NCBI RefSeq assembly: GCF_034531395.1 | Contig: NZ_JARVCO010000007.1 | Span: 372,001 to 436,000, forward strand | Reading direction: 5' to 3' | Length of the DNA stretch: 64,000 nucleotides | Origin: Pontiella agarivorans | GTDB taxonomy: Bacteria; Verrucomicrobiota; Kiritimatiellia; Kiritimatiellales; Pontiellaceae | In this document: piece after piece, positions 34,136-42,397 of the stretch | Numbering within the stretch: the first letter of the stretch is position 1 | How the letters are laid out: the number at the start of each line of letters is the position of its first letter | The notes under the pieces: model-generated | The model's input: only the letters and a program-made list of their open reading frames with translations | Told to the model about the DNA's origin: nothing | Databases searched by the model: none | Program-made: the position numbers and the translations under genes

Positions 34136-37100
34136 ATGCCCAGTGATTATGAATCGATAACCAAAAGCAACATTAAGGATTTGGGAGAACGGACTTCGTC
34201 CAGAAAATCGCAGGTTAATCTATACTCACAGCCTACCCACTTTATCTATGAGCTATTGCAGAATGCCGACGACTATGGTGCGACAACAGTCGAGTTTCGG
34301 CTAAATCCAGACGAATTAATTTTGGAGCACAACGGAACACCTTTTCAGGAAGAAAATGTCCGGGCAATCAGCGATTTTGAAAATAGCACAAGCAAGGATG
34401 ATGAAACTAAAACCGGGCGGTTTGGCCTGGGCTTCAAGTCCGTCTTCGCTTTTACAGCAACCCCGCAGATTATTTCAGGAGATGAAAGTTTTGAGATATA
34501 CGGATTATACCGATTGCGGGGAATAGATCAGCCTGACGATTTCCCCAACGAGAAAACCCGTATCGTGCTCCCCTTTAACCACTCCACAGAAAACCCCGAT
34601 TTTGTCGAGCAGGAAAAAAAAGCCGAAGATGCTTATGAAGAGATAAGCGCAAAACTACAGGACATTGGCCTGACGACGCTCTTGTTTACCAAAAATGTGC
34701 AGGAAGTCAGGTGGTCGTTTGGCAGTGCGACTGGCCACTATTTGAAGGAGATTTATGATAATGGGCAAGTCTATCTCACGGATGGAGAGTCGGAGCAGAC
34801 GTATCTTGTGTTCCAAAAATCTATCGAATGGGAGGAGGAGAAGCTAAATCCCATATCCATCGCATTTCTCATGGAAAATGGACGTATAGTGGAAGCTCCG
34901 AATCGAAGTCTGTTTGTTCTGTTTGAAACCGCATTGGAAACGCATCTTGGTTTTTTGGTCAATGGCGCATTCCGTACAACTCCCAGCCGCGAGAACATTC
35001 GCTATGAAGATGCGTTGAATAAGCATCTCATTCTGCAATTGGCAGAGCTCTTGGGTGAGAGTATGGGACAAATTAAAACCATGGGCTTACTGGATGTTTC
35101 TTTTGTGCAAAGTCTGCCTATAAAAGTTACTGATGTTAGCAGTTGGGGAAAGGCAGACTGGCAACCGGATTATCCAAGGCAGTGGCCATTCATGCCCTTG
35201 TACCAGCGCGTAAGGGAATGTTTTCTTAATGGGGAGTATTTGCCAAAAGATCAGGATGGAAAACACGCGAATGCAGGAAATGCACTGCTTGCCCGCGGGG
35301 AAGAGTTGCGTGCATTGTTCCCGGAAAATATATCCAAGTATATTTGGGGAAAGCCACGGATGTGGCTCGATGGTGGCATAACGACGGATAAGACGCCCGC
35401 GTTACGGGACTACTTGATTCATGAGCTTGCGGTAAAAGAGGTTTCCCCTCCGGATGTTCTGGGGCGTCTGGGAACATTGGGGACTTTGGCTATCCCACTC
35501 TTCGAGAATTCGTCTCTGGCATGGTTGATTCAATTCTTCCTATTTGCGAATGCGAAAAAATCCCACAAAATAGAGGTTCTTAGTAAAAATGTCCATTGCA
35601 TTCCGTTACAGTCCGGCGAATGGGTTGGCGCAAAAAATGGGAATGTCGTGTTCCATGAGAAGGCTACTGTTTCAACCGATATACCTATGTTGTTGTTCCT
35701 GCTAAAAGAAGAGGCTGGCGAGAAATGGGAAGATGTGAAGGAGTTTCTTGAATTTCTTGGGGTTCATCAATTTAACAGCCGGGACGAAATTTGGATTTTG
35801 CTGAATACGGTGTATTGCTCTGAAAAAAAAGTTACGATTTCCGTTCAAGCTCATTTGAATCATATGCGTACGTTCGTTGCTTATTGGGAGGATAATAGAT
35901 ATGACGCACATGCTTTGTTTTCAGGGGTTCCAATCTTTTTGGTGGATGAGTATCCCGGTGTCGAAGACGGGGTGTTGCTGAAAACTGAACAGGTCGATTT
36001 CTTCTTGCGAGGGAGCCAGTGCTATATCGATCAACCGATTAAAACAACCTTCTTGTCGGATGTGTTGAGTTGCAATGACGAAAATACCCGTTCACTACTA
36101 TCCCATTGTTACGTTGGTCTAGGTCAGGAATTCATTGATTTCGCAGAAAGTTTGGGCGTTCAAGGTAAGATAGAACCAATTAAGTGCAATGGGTGGGAGA
36201 GTGAAGGGATAAAGAGGGAGTTTAACAGGGAGAGATCAACATTATGTCACTCGAATTATAAGTTGCCGGAATATTTGGAGGATTTATTGAAGAAGGCCGT
36301 TGCGCCGGATAGTTTGGAATACGAACGGAAATTCAATGCCTCAGTTCTAATATGGGAGCTGATGTGCAAGGCAGGTGAACCTCATTTAACCGCACAGTAT
36401 CAGGCCAACAGAAACCGTAATACCCAGTTTCAATCCTCGAAATTAATACAGCAATTAGCGGAATTCCCTTGGTTGTTGCATAAGGATGGTGGCTGGAAGC
36501 GTCCTTGCGATTTGACTAATGAGACGCTTTACACGGGGGTGACGGATGATGATCCAACACCGACTTTCGATATTTCAGAGGCAACGAATGGTTGGTTAAA
36601 GCTTGTTGGCTTTGGGCAAAGCGAGGAACGGCAGGCGGCAGCAAGGGTTTTAGGCATCGAACAGGATGACGTGCTGGTACTTGAGCAGTTGAAAAAGGAT
36701 CCTAAGCAATATGAAAAGCTCCGTTCACAGTGTTCAGAAAATGAATCTGTTGAGATTGCCACAATCAATGTGGAGGAAGGTATGGGCGACAGTTTTAACA
36801 AGCCAGGGAAAACAGAACTGAATGAACATTATGAGTCCGAGGATGATTCCTTTTCGGAAACTTCAAAAAATCCCGTGCAGAGGGAGAAAAAGCTGGATGC
36901 AGGGGTCAAAGAACGAAAAAGGAGTGAACCCCCGTCTTCTGTAAGAAAACAGGTGCGGGTGAGTGAAACTCTTGAGTGCAAAGATTCACAAACGAGGGAA
37001 ACGATACTTCAGTGGTATAAAGGTAAATGTCAGATTTGTGGCGAGACTTGGCCAAAACGGAATGGGAAACCGTATTTTGTGGCGGCATATCTCATCGAAC

Positions 37101-37363
37101 ACAAAAAGGGACGTTGGATTGATGAGCCCGGCAATGCGATATGTCTATGTGCGAAACATTTTGCGCAGTGGCGTCATGCATCGAAGCAGCAATGCTATGA
37201 GATTCCCGAGTGGATTATGGCGCAGAAAACATCGAAGGAAGGCGGGATGTTTCCTTTGAGGCTGGAGTTTGAGCTGTTGGGTAAAAAGGAGAGTATCAAA
37301 TATCGCGAGGATCATTTCCTTGCGTTGCGCTCAATGGTGAAAAGTGACCATGATCAACGGTAA
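34136..37363 (+). CDS. GHKL (sacsin/MORC-like) ATPase with C-terminal HNH-like domain
   Basis: A 1075-residue protein, visibly more AT-rich than its surroundings. The N-terminus is a sacsin-type GHKL ATPase: N-box YELLQNADDYGA (38-49), LEHNG (63-67, G1), and GRFGLGFKSVFA (94-105, G2). A long middle region of unknown fold follows, then an acidic, low-complexity linker (about 870-950). The C-terminus (about 960-1010) has C965-x2-C968, H989, N1000 and C1005-x2-H1008, the spacing of an HNH nuclease finger. Start is ATG 34136 with GGAG nine bases upstream. Inference: ATP-driven clamp with a DNA-cutting tail, working with the HEPN helicase. Other reading: the finger is structural only. Confidence 0.82.
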   Translation: MPSDYESITKSNIKDLGERTSSRKSQVNLYSQPTHFIYELLQNADDYGATTVEFRLNPDELILEHNGTPFQEENVRAISDFENSTSKDDETKTGRFGLGFKSVFAFTATPQIISGDESFEIYGLYRLRGIDQPDDFPNEKTRIVLPFNHSTENPDFVEQEKKAEDAYEEISAKLQDIGLTTLLFTKNVQEVRWSFGSATGHYLKEIYDNGQVYLTDGESEQTYLVFQKSIEWEEEKLNPISIAFLMENGRIVEAPNRSLFVLFETALETHLGFLVNGAFRTTPSRENIRYEDALNKHLILQLAELLGESMGQIKTMGLLDVSFVQSLPIKVTDVSSWGKADWQPDYPRQWPFMPLYQRVRECFLNGEYLPKDQDGKHANAGNALLARGEELRALFPENISKYIWGKPRMWLDGGITTDKTPALRDYLIHELAVKEVSPPDVLGRLGTLGTLAIPLFENSSLAWLIQFFLFANAKKSHKIEVLSKNVHCIPLQSGEWVGAKNGNVVFHEKATVSTDIPMLLFLLKEEAGEKWEDVKEFLEFLGVHQFNSRDEIWILLNTVYCSEKKVTISVQAHLNHMRTFVAYWEDNRYDAHALFSGVPIFLVDEYPGVEDGVLLKTEQVDFFLRGSQCYIDQPIKTTFLSDVLSCNDENTRSLLSHCYVGLGQEFIDFAESLGVQGKIEPIKCNGWESEGIKREFNRERSTLCHSNYKLPEYLEDLLKKAVAPDSLEYERKFNASVLIWELMCKAGEPHLTAQYQANRNRNTQFQSSKLIQQLAEFPWLLHKDGGWKRPCDLTNETLYTGVTDDDPTPTFDISEATNGWLKLVGFGQSEERQAAARVLGIEQDDVLVLEQLKKDPKQYEKLRSQCSENESVEIATINVEEGMGDSFNKPGKTELNEHYESEDDSFSETSKNPVQREKKLDAGVKERKRSEPPSSVRKQVRVSETLECKDSQTRETILQWYKGKCQICGETWPKRNGKPYFVAAYLIEHKKGRWIDEPGNAICLCAKHFAQWRHASKQQCYEIPEWIMAQKTSKEGGMFPLRLEFELLGKKESIKYREDHFLALRSMVKSDHDQR

Positions 37364-37395
37364 GCAGTCAAGGGTTTAAATTTTTCGTCCCACAT
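37354..37395 (-). pseudogene. 5' fragment of a second methyltransferase gene
   Basis: ATG at 37395 with a good ribosome-binding site (TTTGGAGAAAGCC) begins MWDEKFKPLTAYR and then stops. The opening MWDEKF matches the start of TehB-like methyltransferases such as the intact gene at 29707-30297. After about eight codons it runs into the end of the GHKL gene. This suggests the island joined the chromosome within a methyltransferase gene. The fragment is very short, so chance is possible. Confidence 0.45.
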
Positions 37396-37414
37396 GGCTT
37401 TCTCCAAATAAGAA

Positions 37415-37466
37415 GCCACAGATGAACACGAACGGATATCCGTGTTTTTCCGTGTTGATCCGTGGC
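37415..37466. repeat. Inverted repeat at the island's right edge
   Basis: GCCACAGATGAACACGAACGGAT pairs imperfectly with ATCCGTGTTGATCCGTGGC-like sequence across a short loop. This cacagatgaacacg...ccgtgttgatccgtgg wording recurs between genes in many environmental bacterial genomes. It lies between the methyltransferase fragment and ahpF. Confidence 0.6.
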
Positions 37467-37472
37467 CGAAAA

Positions 37473-39029
37473 TTATGTGTATGCGAGCTGACTAATCTTT
37501 CCGCGGGCAAAATCTTCAAAGGCGGAGAGTCCGGCTTTGGCGCCTTCACCCATCGCGATGATGATCTGTTTGTAGGGAACGGTGGTCAGATCGCCGGCGG
37601 CATAGATGCCGGTTTTGTCGGTGCGGCAATGACCGTCCACGACAATTTCACCCATTTGGTTCATTGCAACGAGATCCTTGAACGGCGCGCTGTTCGGACT
37701 CAGACCGATCTGCACAAAGATACCGTCGGCATGCACCGTCCGGGTTTCGTTCGACACGCGGTCGGTGAATTCGATCCCGGAAACCTTGTCGCCGTTATCG
37801 AGTACCCTGGAGGCCGCCGCATTCGTGTGAATGGTGACGTTGTTCAGCGAACGGGCTTTGTCGATCAGTACGCCGTCGGCTTTCAGTTCATCCGCAAATT
37901 CAAGCAACGTTACCTGTGAGCAGATGCCGGCGAGGTCGATGGCGGCTTCGACGCCGGAGTTTCCGCCGCCGACCACGATGACCGGTTTATCTTTATAGAA
38001 CGGGCCGTCGCAGTGCGGGCAGAAGGCGACGCCGCGGCCGATATTTTCCTTTTCGCCCGGGATGCCGAGCTGTCGCCATTTGGCTCCGGTAGCCAGCACC
38101 AGTGCGCCGGTGGTGACTGTTTCGCCGCCTTTCATATGCAGTGTTTTTCGGGTGCCGTCCTCTATGCCTTCGACGCGGCGGTGCTCCAGAATGTCGATCG
38201 GATATTCGCTGATGTGTTTGAAGAGGCTTTCGGCCAGGTGCGGGCCTTCGGTGTAGGGAATGGAAATCAGATTTTCAATGCCTTTGGTTTCGTTCACCTG
38301 TCCGCCGATCTTTTCCGCAATGATGGCGGTTCGGAGTCCTTTACGGGCGGTGTAGATGGCGGCTGATGCGCCGGCGGGACCGCCGCCGATAATGGCAACG
38401 TCATATTCTTTCACTTCGCCGGCCTGGACTTCGCCGGCCCCGTAGTGTTCTTCCAGTTTATCAAGCAGTTCGGAGAGTTCCGCCTTTCCGGCGTGGATCA
38501 GCGTGTCGTCGGCAAAAACAGCGGGAACGCCCTGAATTTTACGTCCGGAAATTTCTTCCTGAAAGTGGGTTCCTTCGACCATTTCATGATGGAAGTTGTC
38601 GTGAATCAGCGCCATCTGGTTGAGTGCCTGCACTACGTCCGGGCAGTTGACACACGACGTGGAGACATAACTCACCAGCTTGACGGGACCTTTGAGTGCG
38701 GCGATGCGGTTTTTGATGCCGTCATCCGGCCACTTGCCTTTTCCGTCGGCATTGAGGATGGCGAGAATCAGGGTGGTGAATTCGTGGCCGCCGGGAATAC
38801 CGCGGATGATGATCGGGAGCACTTCGCCGTTGCGTTCAATCTGGAACTGCAGCCCTTCGGCCTCCTGTTCGACCACGGAGATTTTATCGGAGGTGGAGGC
38901 GACTTCGTTAAGCATTCCGACCAGTTCTTTTTCCGCCGGATGTCCCTTGGCGGAAACCAGCAGGCGATAGGTGGAATTCAGTTCGGCGTAGACGCCTTTA
39001 AGTTGCTCTTTAACGGCTTGTTCTAACAT
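37473..39029 (-). CDS. ahpF: Alkyl hydroperoxide reductase subunit F
   Basis: A 518-residue flavoprotein that passes NADH electrons to AhpC. Two thioredoxin-like folds come first with the cysteine pair in STSCVNCPDVVQALN (about 129-132 region), then the thioredoxin-reductase-like FAD/NAD part: GGGPAGASAAIYTARKG, CPHCDGPFYKDK (redox CxxC), and GGGNSGVEAAIDLAGI, ending with GIYAAGDLTT. Full length. AGGAGATAACCT precedes the ATG. It follows ahpC on the same strand, separated by 249 bases of strongly folded non-coding sequence. Confidence 0.95.
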   Translation of the reverse strand: MLEQAVKEQLKGVYAELNSTYRLLVSAKGHPAEKELVGMLNEVASTSDKISVVEQEAEGLQFQIERNGEVLPIIIRGIPGGHEFTTLILAILNADGKGKWPDDGIKNRIAALKGPVKLVSYVSTSCVNCPDVVQALNQMALIHDNFHHEMVEGTHFQEEISGRKIQGVPAVFADDTLIHAGKAELSELLDKLEEHYGAGEVQAGEVKEYDVAIIGGGPAGASAAIYTARKGLRTAIIAEKIGGQVNETKGIENLISIPYTEGPHLAESLFKHISEYPIDILEHRRVEGIEDGTRKTLHMKGGETVTTGALVLATGAKWRQLGIPGEKENIGRGVAFCPHCDGPFYKDKPVIVVGGGNSGVEAAIDLAGICSQVTLLEFADELKADGVLIDKARSLNNVTIHTNAAASRVLDNGDKVSGIEFTDRVSNETRTVHADGIFVQIGLSPNSAPFKDLVAMNQMGEIVVDGHCRTDKTGIYAAGDLTTVPYKQIIIAMGEGAKAGLSAFEDFARGKISQLAYT

Positions 39030-39116
39030 AGGTTATCTCCTGGCTTTAAGCAGTCGTGCACTGCGGTGCGCAAAATCCCTGGGGATTGCGGTGTGCTGCG
39101 GTATGGAAATAGATTC

Positions 39117-39144
39117 AAGGAGAGCACCCCGCTCTCCTTTTTTT
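39117..39144 (+). terminator. Orphan plus-strand terminator between ahpC and ahpF
   Basis: GGAGAGC / GCTCTCC stem with a five-base loop and seven T residues on the plus strand. No plus-strand gene leads into it; ahpC and ahpF run the other way. It could end a small RNA made from about 39040. Confidence 0.65.
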
Positions 39145-39152
39145 GAAGGATG

Positions 39153-39184
39153 CCTCCCGCCCCGAAGGGGGGCGGGGCGGGAGG
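39153..39184. repeat. Strong GC-rich hairpin between ahpC and ahpF
   Basis: Twelve-base arms CCTCCCGCCCCG / CGGGGCGGGAGG with an eight-base loop. Without a T run; fits an mRNA-stability or processing element between the abundant ahpC message and ahpF. Confidence 0.7.
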
Positions 39185-39278
39185 ACTTGGGATGGTGTTT
39201 TTTTAGGGAAAGGGATAGGAGGGTCGCCGTCTCCGACGACCGTAGACAGCAAGGGTGCTGTCGCTCCGGGGTTTCGGT

Positions 39279-39842
39279 TTAGATTTTTCCGACGAGGTCC
39301 AGACCGGGGGTCAGGGTATCAGAGCCGGGTTTCCAGTTGGCCGGGCAGACCTGGTCGCCGTGTTCGTGAACGAACTTGGCGGCTTCGAGTTTGCGCAAGG
39401 CTTCCGCAGCGGAACGGCCGATACCGAGATCGTGGATTTCAGCGGTTTTCAGTACGCCGTCGGGATCAATGATGAAGGTGCCGCGCAGGGCGAGACCTTC
39501 TTCTTCGATGTAAACACCGAACTGTTTGGAAACGGCACCTGTCGGGTCAGCGCCCATCGGGTAGTTGACTTTGCCGATGGCTTTGGATTCATCGTGCCAG
39601 GCTTTGTGCACGAAGGCTGTGTCGGTGGAAACGGAAATGACTTCAGCACCGTTTTCCTGGAATTTCGGGTAGAGTTCCGCCAGCTCTTCGAGCTCGGTCG
39701 GGCAGACAAAAGTGAAGTCAGCCGGATAGAAGGCCACAACGACCCATTTGCCTTTATAATCCGACAGCGCGATATCCTTGATTTCGTCGTTCTGGAAGGC
39801 GGCCATGTTGAACTCTTCTACGGGTTGTCCGATTTTTACCAT
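39279..39842 (-). CDS. ahpC: Alkyl hydroperoxide reductase subunit C (peroxiredoxin)
   Basis: A 187-residue typical 2-Cys peroxiredoxin: peroxidatic C47 in DFTFVCPTE, resolving C166 in DQVCPANWKPG, and the structural arginine in the region IGRSAAEALRKL. It reduces peroxides and is recycled by AhpF. ATG 39842 follows AGGAGATAGAAAA; the open frame to 39950 is upstream leader. Divergent from oxyR across 188 bases, the classical arrangement for OxyR control. Confidence 0.96.
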   Translation of the reverse strand: MVKIGQPVEEFNMAAFQNDEIKDIALSDYKGKWVVVAFYPADFTFVCPTELEELAELYPKFQENGAEVISVSTDTAFVHKAWHDESKAIGKVNYPMGADPTGAVSKQFGVYIEEEGLALRGTFIIDPDGVLKTAEIHDLGIGRSAAEALRKLEAAKFVHEHGDQVCPANWKPGSDTLTPGLDLVGKI

Positions 39843-40030
39843 TTTTCTATCTCCTAGTTGTTCGTTGTATTTTTTATTCCTGGCAGGAACTGAACGTTTA
39901 GTCCGTTTCGGGATCCTGCCGTTCAAAGTTTGTTTCCCTTCGATGCGCAATAACCTGATCCATAATTCATATTTTGTAAAATATATAGAATTTACTGGAA
40001 TGATAACTTTTATTTATGGATGGTTCGGCC
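39843..40030. promoter_or_regulatory. Shared ahpC/oxyR control region
   Basis: 188 bases between divergent starts. The stretch 39958-40018 is very AT-rich (ATATTTTGTAAAATATATAG) in an otherwise GC-rich window and is the likely site of both promoters and OxyR binding. I cannot point to one clear ATAG-N7-CTAT set. Confidence 0.55.
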
Positions 40031-40909
40031 ATGAATTTACAGGCATTCAAATATCTGATGGCATTGGATGAACATGGCGGGTTTCATAAGGCGGCGGATG
40101 CCTGCCACGTGAGCCAGCCGGCCCTGAGCATCCAGATTAAAAAGTTTGAAGAGGAGCTGGGCATCTCACTGCTGGAGCGCGGACACAAGGAATTTATCTT
40201 TACGCCGGCGGGTCTCGAGGTGCTGGAACGCGCGCGGGGCATTATGCGGCGGGTCGGGGAGATTGAGGAGCTTTCCAGGCTTTGGAACGATCCCTATTCC
40301 GGTGAGCTTTCCATCGGGGCGTTTCCGACGCTGGCACCGTATTATTTTCCGCAGATTCTGGATCATTTTATCGACAGCTATCCGGAGCTGCGTATCAACC
40401 TGATCGAAGAAAAGACGCATGTGCTGATTGAGCGGCTGAAGGCGGGGACGCTGGATGCGGCCTTTCTGGCGGAGCCGGTCGAGGATGCCGCACTGGAGCA
40501 CGGCACGATTTTTTCGGAAGAGTTTTATGTGGGTATTCCACCGAACCATGCGCTCTCAAAACGTAAGACCGTGGATCCGGCTCAGCTCTCTGCCGAAAAA
40601 CTGCTGTTGCTTGAAGAGGGGCACTGCCTGCGCGGTCAGGCGCTGGAATATTGTTCTACGGCCGGCATGGGGGAGGTATTAAACTTTCGGGCTTCATCGA
40701 TGGAGACGCTGCTGCAGATGGTGGCGATGGGGCGCGCCATTTCGCTGATTCCCGACTGCGTTGCGAAACGCAATCCGCAGATTCATTATGTGAAACTCAA
40801 GGGTGGCGGGGCGATGCGCACCATCGGTCTCTACTGGCGCCGTTCGAGCGTTCGGAAAGACCTGATGCGCGAACTGGTGGATGATTTGAGCCGGGAGTAT
40901 GGGAAGTAA
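40031..40909 (+). CDS. oxyR: Peroxide-sensing LysR regulator OxyR
   Basis: A 292-residue LysR protein. The winged helix-turn-helix is at the start (HGGFHKAADACHVSQPALSI). The redox pair is in GHCLRGQALEYC and falls exactly at C199 and C208, the E. coli OxyR numbering and sequence pattern, so disulfide peroxide sensing is well supported. A palindromic repeat (40273) encodes SRLW in the linker helix between DNA-binding and sensor domains. ATG 40031 (MNLQAFKYL) matches family starts; ATG 40016 is possible. It faces ahpC, its expected target. Confidence 0.94.
   Translation: MNLQAFKYLMALDEHGGFHKAADACHVSQPALSIQIKKFEEELGISLLERGHKEFIFTPAGLEVLERARGIMRRVGEIEELSRLWNDPYSGELSIGAFPTLAPYYFPQILDHFIDSYPELRINLIEEKTHVLIERLKAGTLDAAFLAEPVEDAALEHGTIFSEEFYVGIPPNHALSKRKTVDPAQLSAEKLLLLEEGHCLRGQALEYCSTAGMGEVLNFRASSMETLLQMVAMGRAISLIPDCVAKRNPQIHYVKLKGGGAMRTIGLYWRRSSVRKDLMRELVDDLSREYGK
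40273..40287. repeat. Palindrome TTCCAGGCTTTGGAA
   Basis: In oxyR as S-R-L-W, in the linker after the DNA-binding domain. Confidence 0.9.
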
Positions 40910-40966
40910 CGCCGCTGGAAGCCGGCGATACGCAAAACATACCGCCCGCTTTCAGCTGGCCATGGA

Positions 40967-42397
40967 TTACGCGAGGGGAATCCGGATCGTGAAGACGGCA
41001 CCGCCGTCGTTGTGGACATCGATTTTTCCGCCGTGAGCTTCGACGAGGCTTTTCACGATAGAGAGGCCGAGTCCGGCACCGCCCTGTTCGCGGGAGCGCG
41101 ATTGATCGGCGCGGTAAAAGCGTTCAAAAATCCGGGCCAGCGAATCTTCGGGAATTCCGGAGCCTTCATCGGAGATTGTGATTTCTGCAAAACCGTTTCT
41201 TGGGGTTAAAGCAACATGAATCGGGCAACCGTCAGGATTGTGCAGGATGGCATTGCGGATCAGATTCATCAGTATTTGCTGAATACGGGTTTCATCCACA
41301 TCGGCATTGAGCGAAGTTTCCACAGAGTGGAAATCGACGGGATGCAGATCGGAGAGAAAAGCTGCGTCTTCAACGGTTTGGAAAACGATGTTGTTTAGGG
41401 ATTGTACGGTTTTGTTCAGAGGAGCTTCTTTCCCATCGATACGGGTCAGATCGAGCAGGCTGTCGGCCATGGATTTCATCCGTGTTCCGGCCCGCAGACA
41501 GGCTTCCAGGATCAATTGATATTCGGCAGGAGTACGCACTTTTTTCAGTCCGGCCTGGGTCTGGGCCAGCACGACGGCGATGGGGGTGCGCAGTTCGTGC
41601 GAGGCATCGGCGGAAAAACGTTTCTGATTTTCGATGGCGGCGTCGAGGTGATCAAAGGAACGGTTCAGTGTGCCGGCCAGGCTTTCGAGTTCTTTCGGAG
41701 CATCGGCGAGTTCAATTCTGCGGCTGTGTGCTCCGGCCGAAATCTCTTCTGCCGTCCGGCTGATTTCCCGGATGGGTTTCAGTGCCCGGCCGATCATGAT
41801 GCGTCCGCCGCCGAAGCCGAGCAGAAAAATTCCGCCGCCGATAAGGATAAGGTATCCCCGCAGGTTTCGGAGCTGCCGGCTGACTTCATCCAGGGGTTTT
41901 CCAATCACAACGAGGGCTCCGGTTGGGTGCCGGGTGACCAATTCCCGGGCACCCTGCCGGACGATGTACATTCGGTCTTCAGTCAGTTGTTCATAATCAG
42001 TGTATTGCACTTCAGGGGTCTGACCGATGTGGTGGGTGAGGCGGCCTTCCGGATCCCAGGCCATCAGATAAAGGTTGTCGTCGGGCAGCTGCTCGAGAAA
42101 CTGCTGGGTTTCGGTCTCCAGCATGGAGACTTCGTCATTCTGGGGGCCGAGGTTCGGCAGTTCGTGATCCGGCGGCGGCCGGTCGAACCGGGACTGGAAT
42201 CCGGTGCGGCGGGCGTCCGGCGGGGCGACGGTGGGGAGGACTTCGATCAGGGTACTTTGCAACGTGGCATCGATCCGGTTGATGGCCGAAGTACGCTGCA
42301 GATGATAGTGCAGGAACAACAGCGTGATCAGCACTGCAGCGAGCAGCAGCATATTCCACATGATCAGCATCCAGCGGATGGAACGGTGGGATTTCAT
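40967..42397 (-). CDS. Sensor histidine kinase (two TM, HAMP)
   Basis: A 476-residue membrane kinase. First TM about 9-29, periplasmic sensor about 30-170, second TM about 180-200 followed by HAMP (RALKPIREISRTAEEISAG). The H-box is DASHELRTPIAVV (phospho-acceptor His), and the ATPase has N-box LMNLIRNAILHN, DEGSGIP and GGAGLGLSIVKSLVEAHGG. It begins the base before the regulator's stop triplet, so the two are tightly coupled. Signal unknown; its likely regulon is the adjacent EF-hand and redox genes. Confidence 0.93.
   Translation of the reverse strand: MKSHRSIRWMLIMWNMLLLAAVLITLLFLHYHLQRTSAINRIDATLQSTLIEVLPTVAPPDARRTGFQSRFDRPPPDHELPNLGPQNDEVSMLETETQQFLEQLPDDNLYLMAWDPEGRLTHHIGQTPEVQYTDYEQLTEDRMYIVRQGARELVTRHPTGALVVIGKPLDEVSRQLRNLRGYLILIGGGIFLLGFGGGRIMIGRALKPIREISRTAEEISAGAHSRRIELADAPKELESLAGTLNRSFDHLDAAIENQKRFSADASHELRTPIAVVLAQTQAGLKKVRTPAEYQLILEACLRAGTRMKSMADSLLDLTRIDGKEAPLNKTVQSLNNIVFQTVEDAAFLSDLHPVDFHSVETSLNADVDETRIQQILMNLIRNAILHNPDGCPIHVALTPRNGFAEITISDEGSGIPEDSLARIFERFYRADQSRSREQGGAGLGLSIVKSLVEAHGGKIDVHNDGGAVFTIRIPLA

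Noticed and set aside
30387-37395. Prophage or transposon as the source of the island
   Set aside because: No integrase, transposase, phage structural genes, tRNA target or clear terminal repeats were seen.
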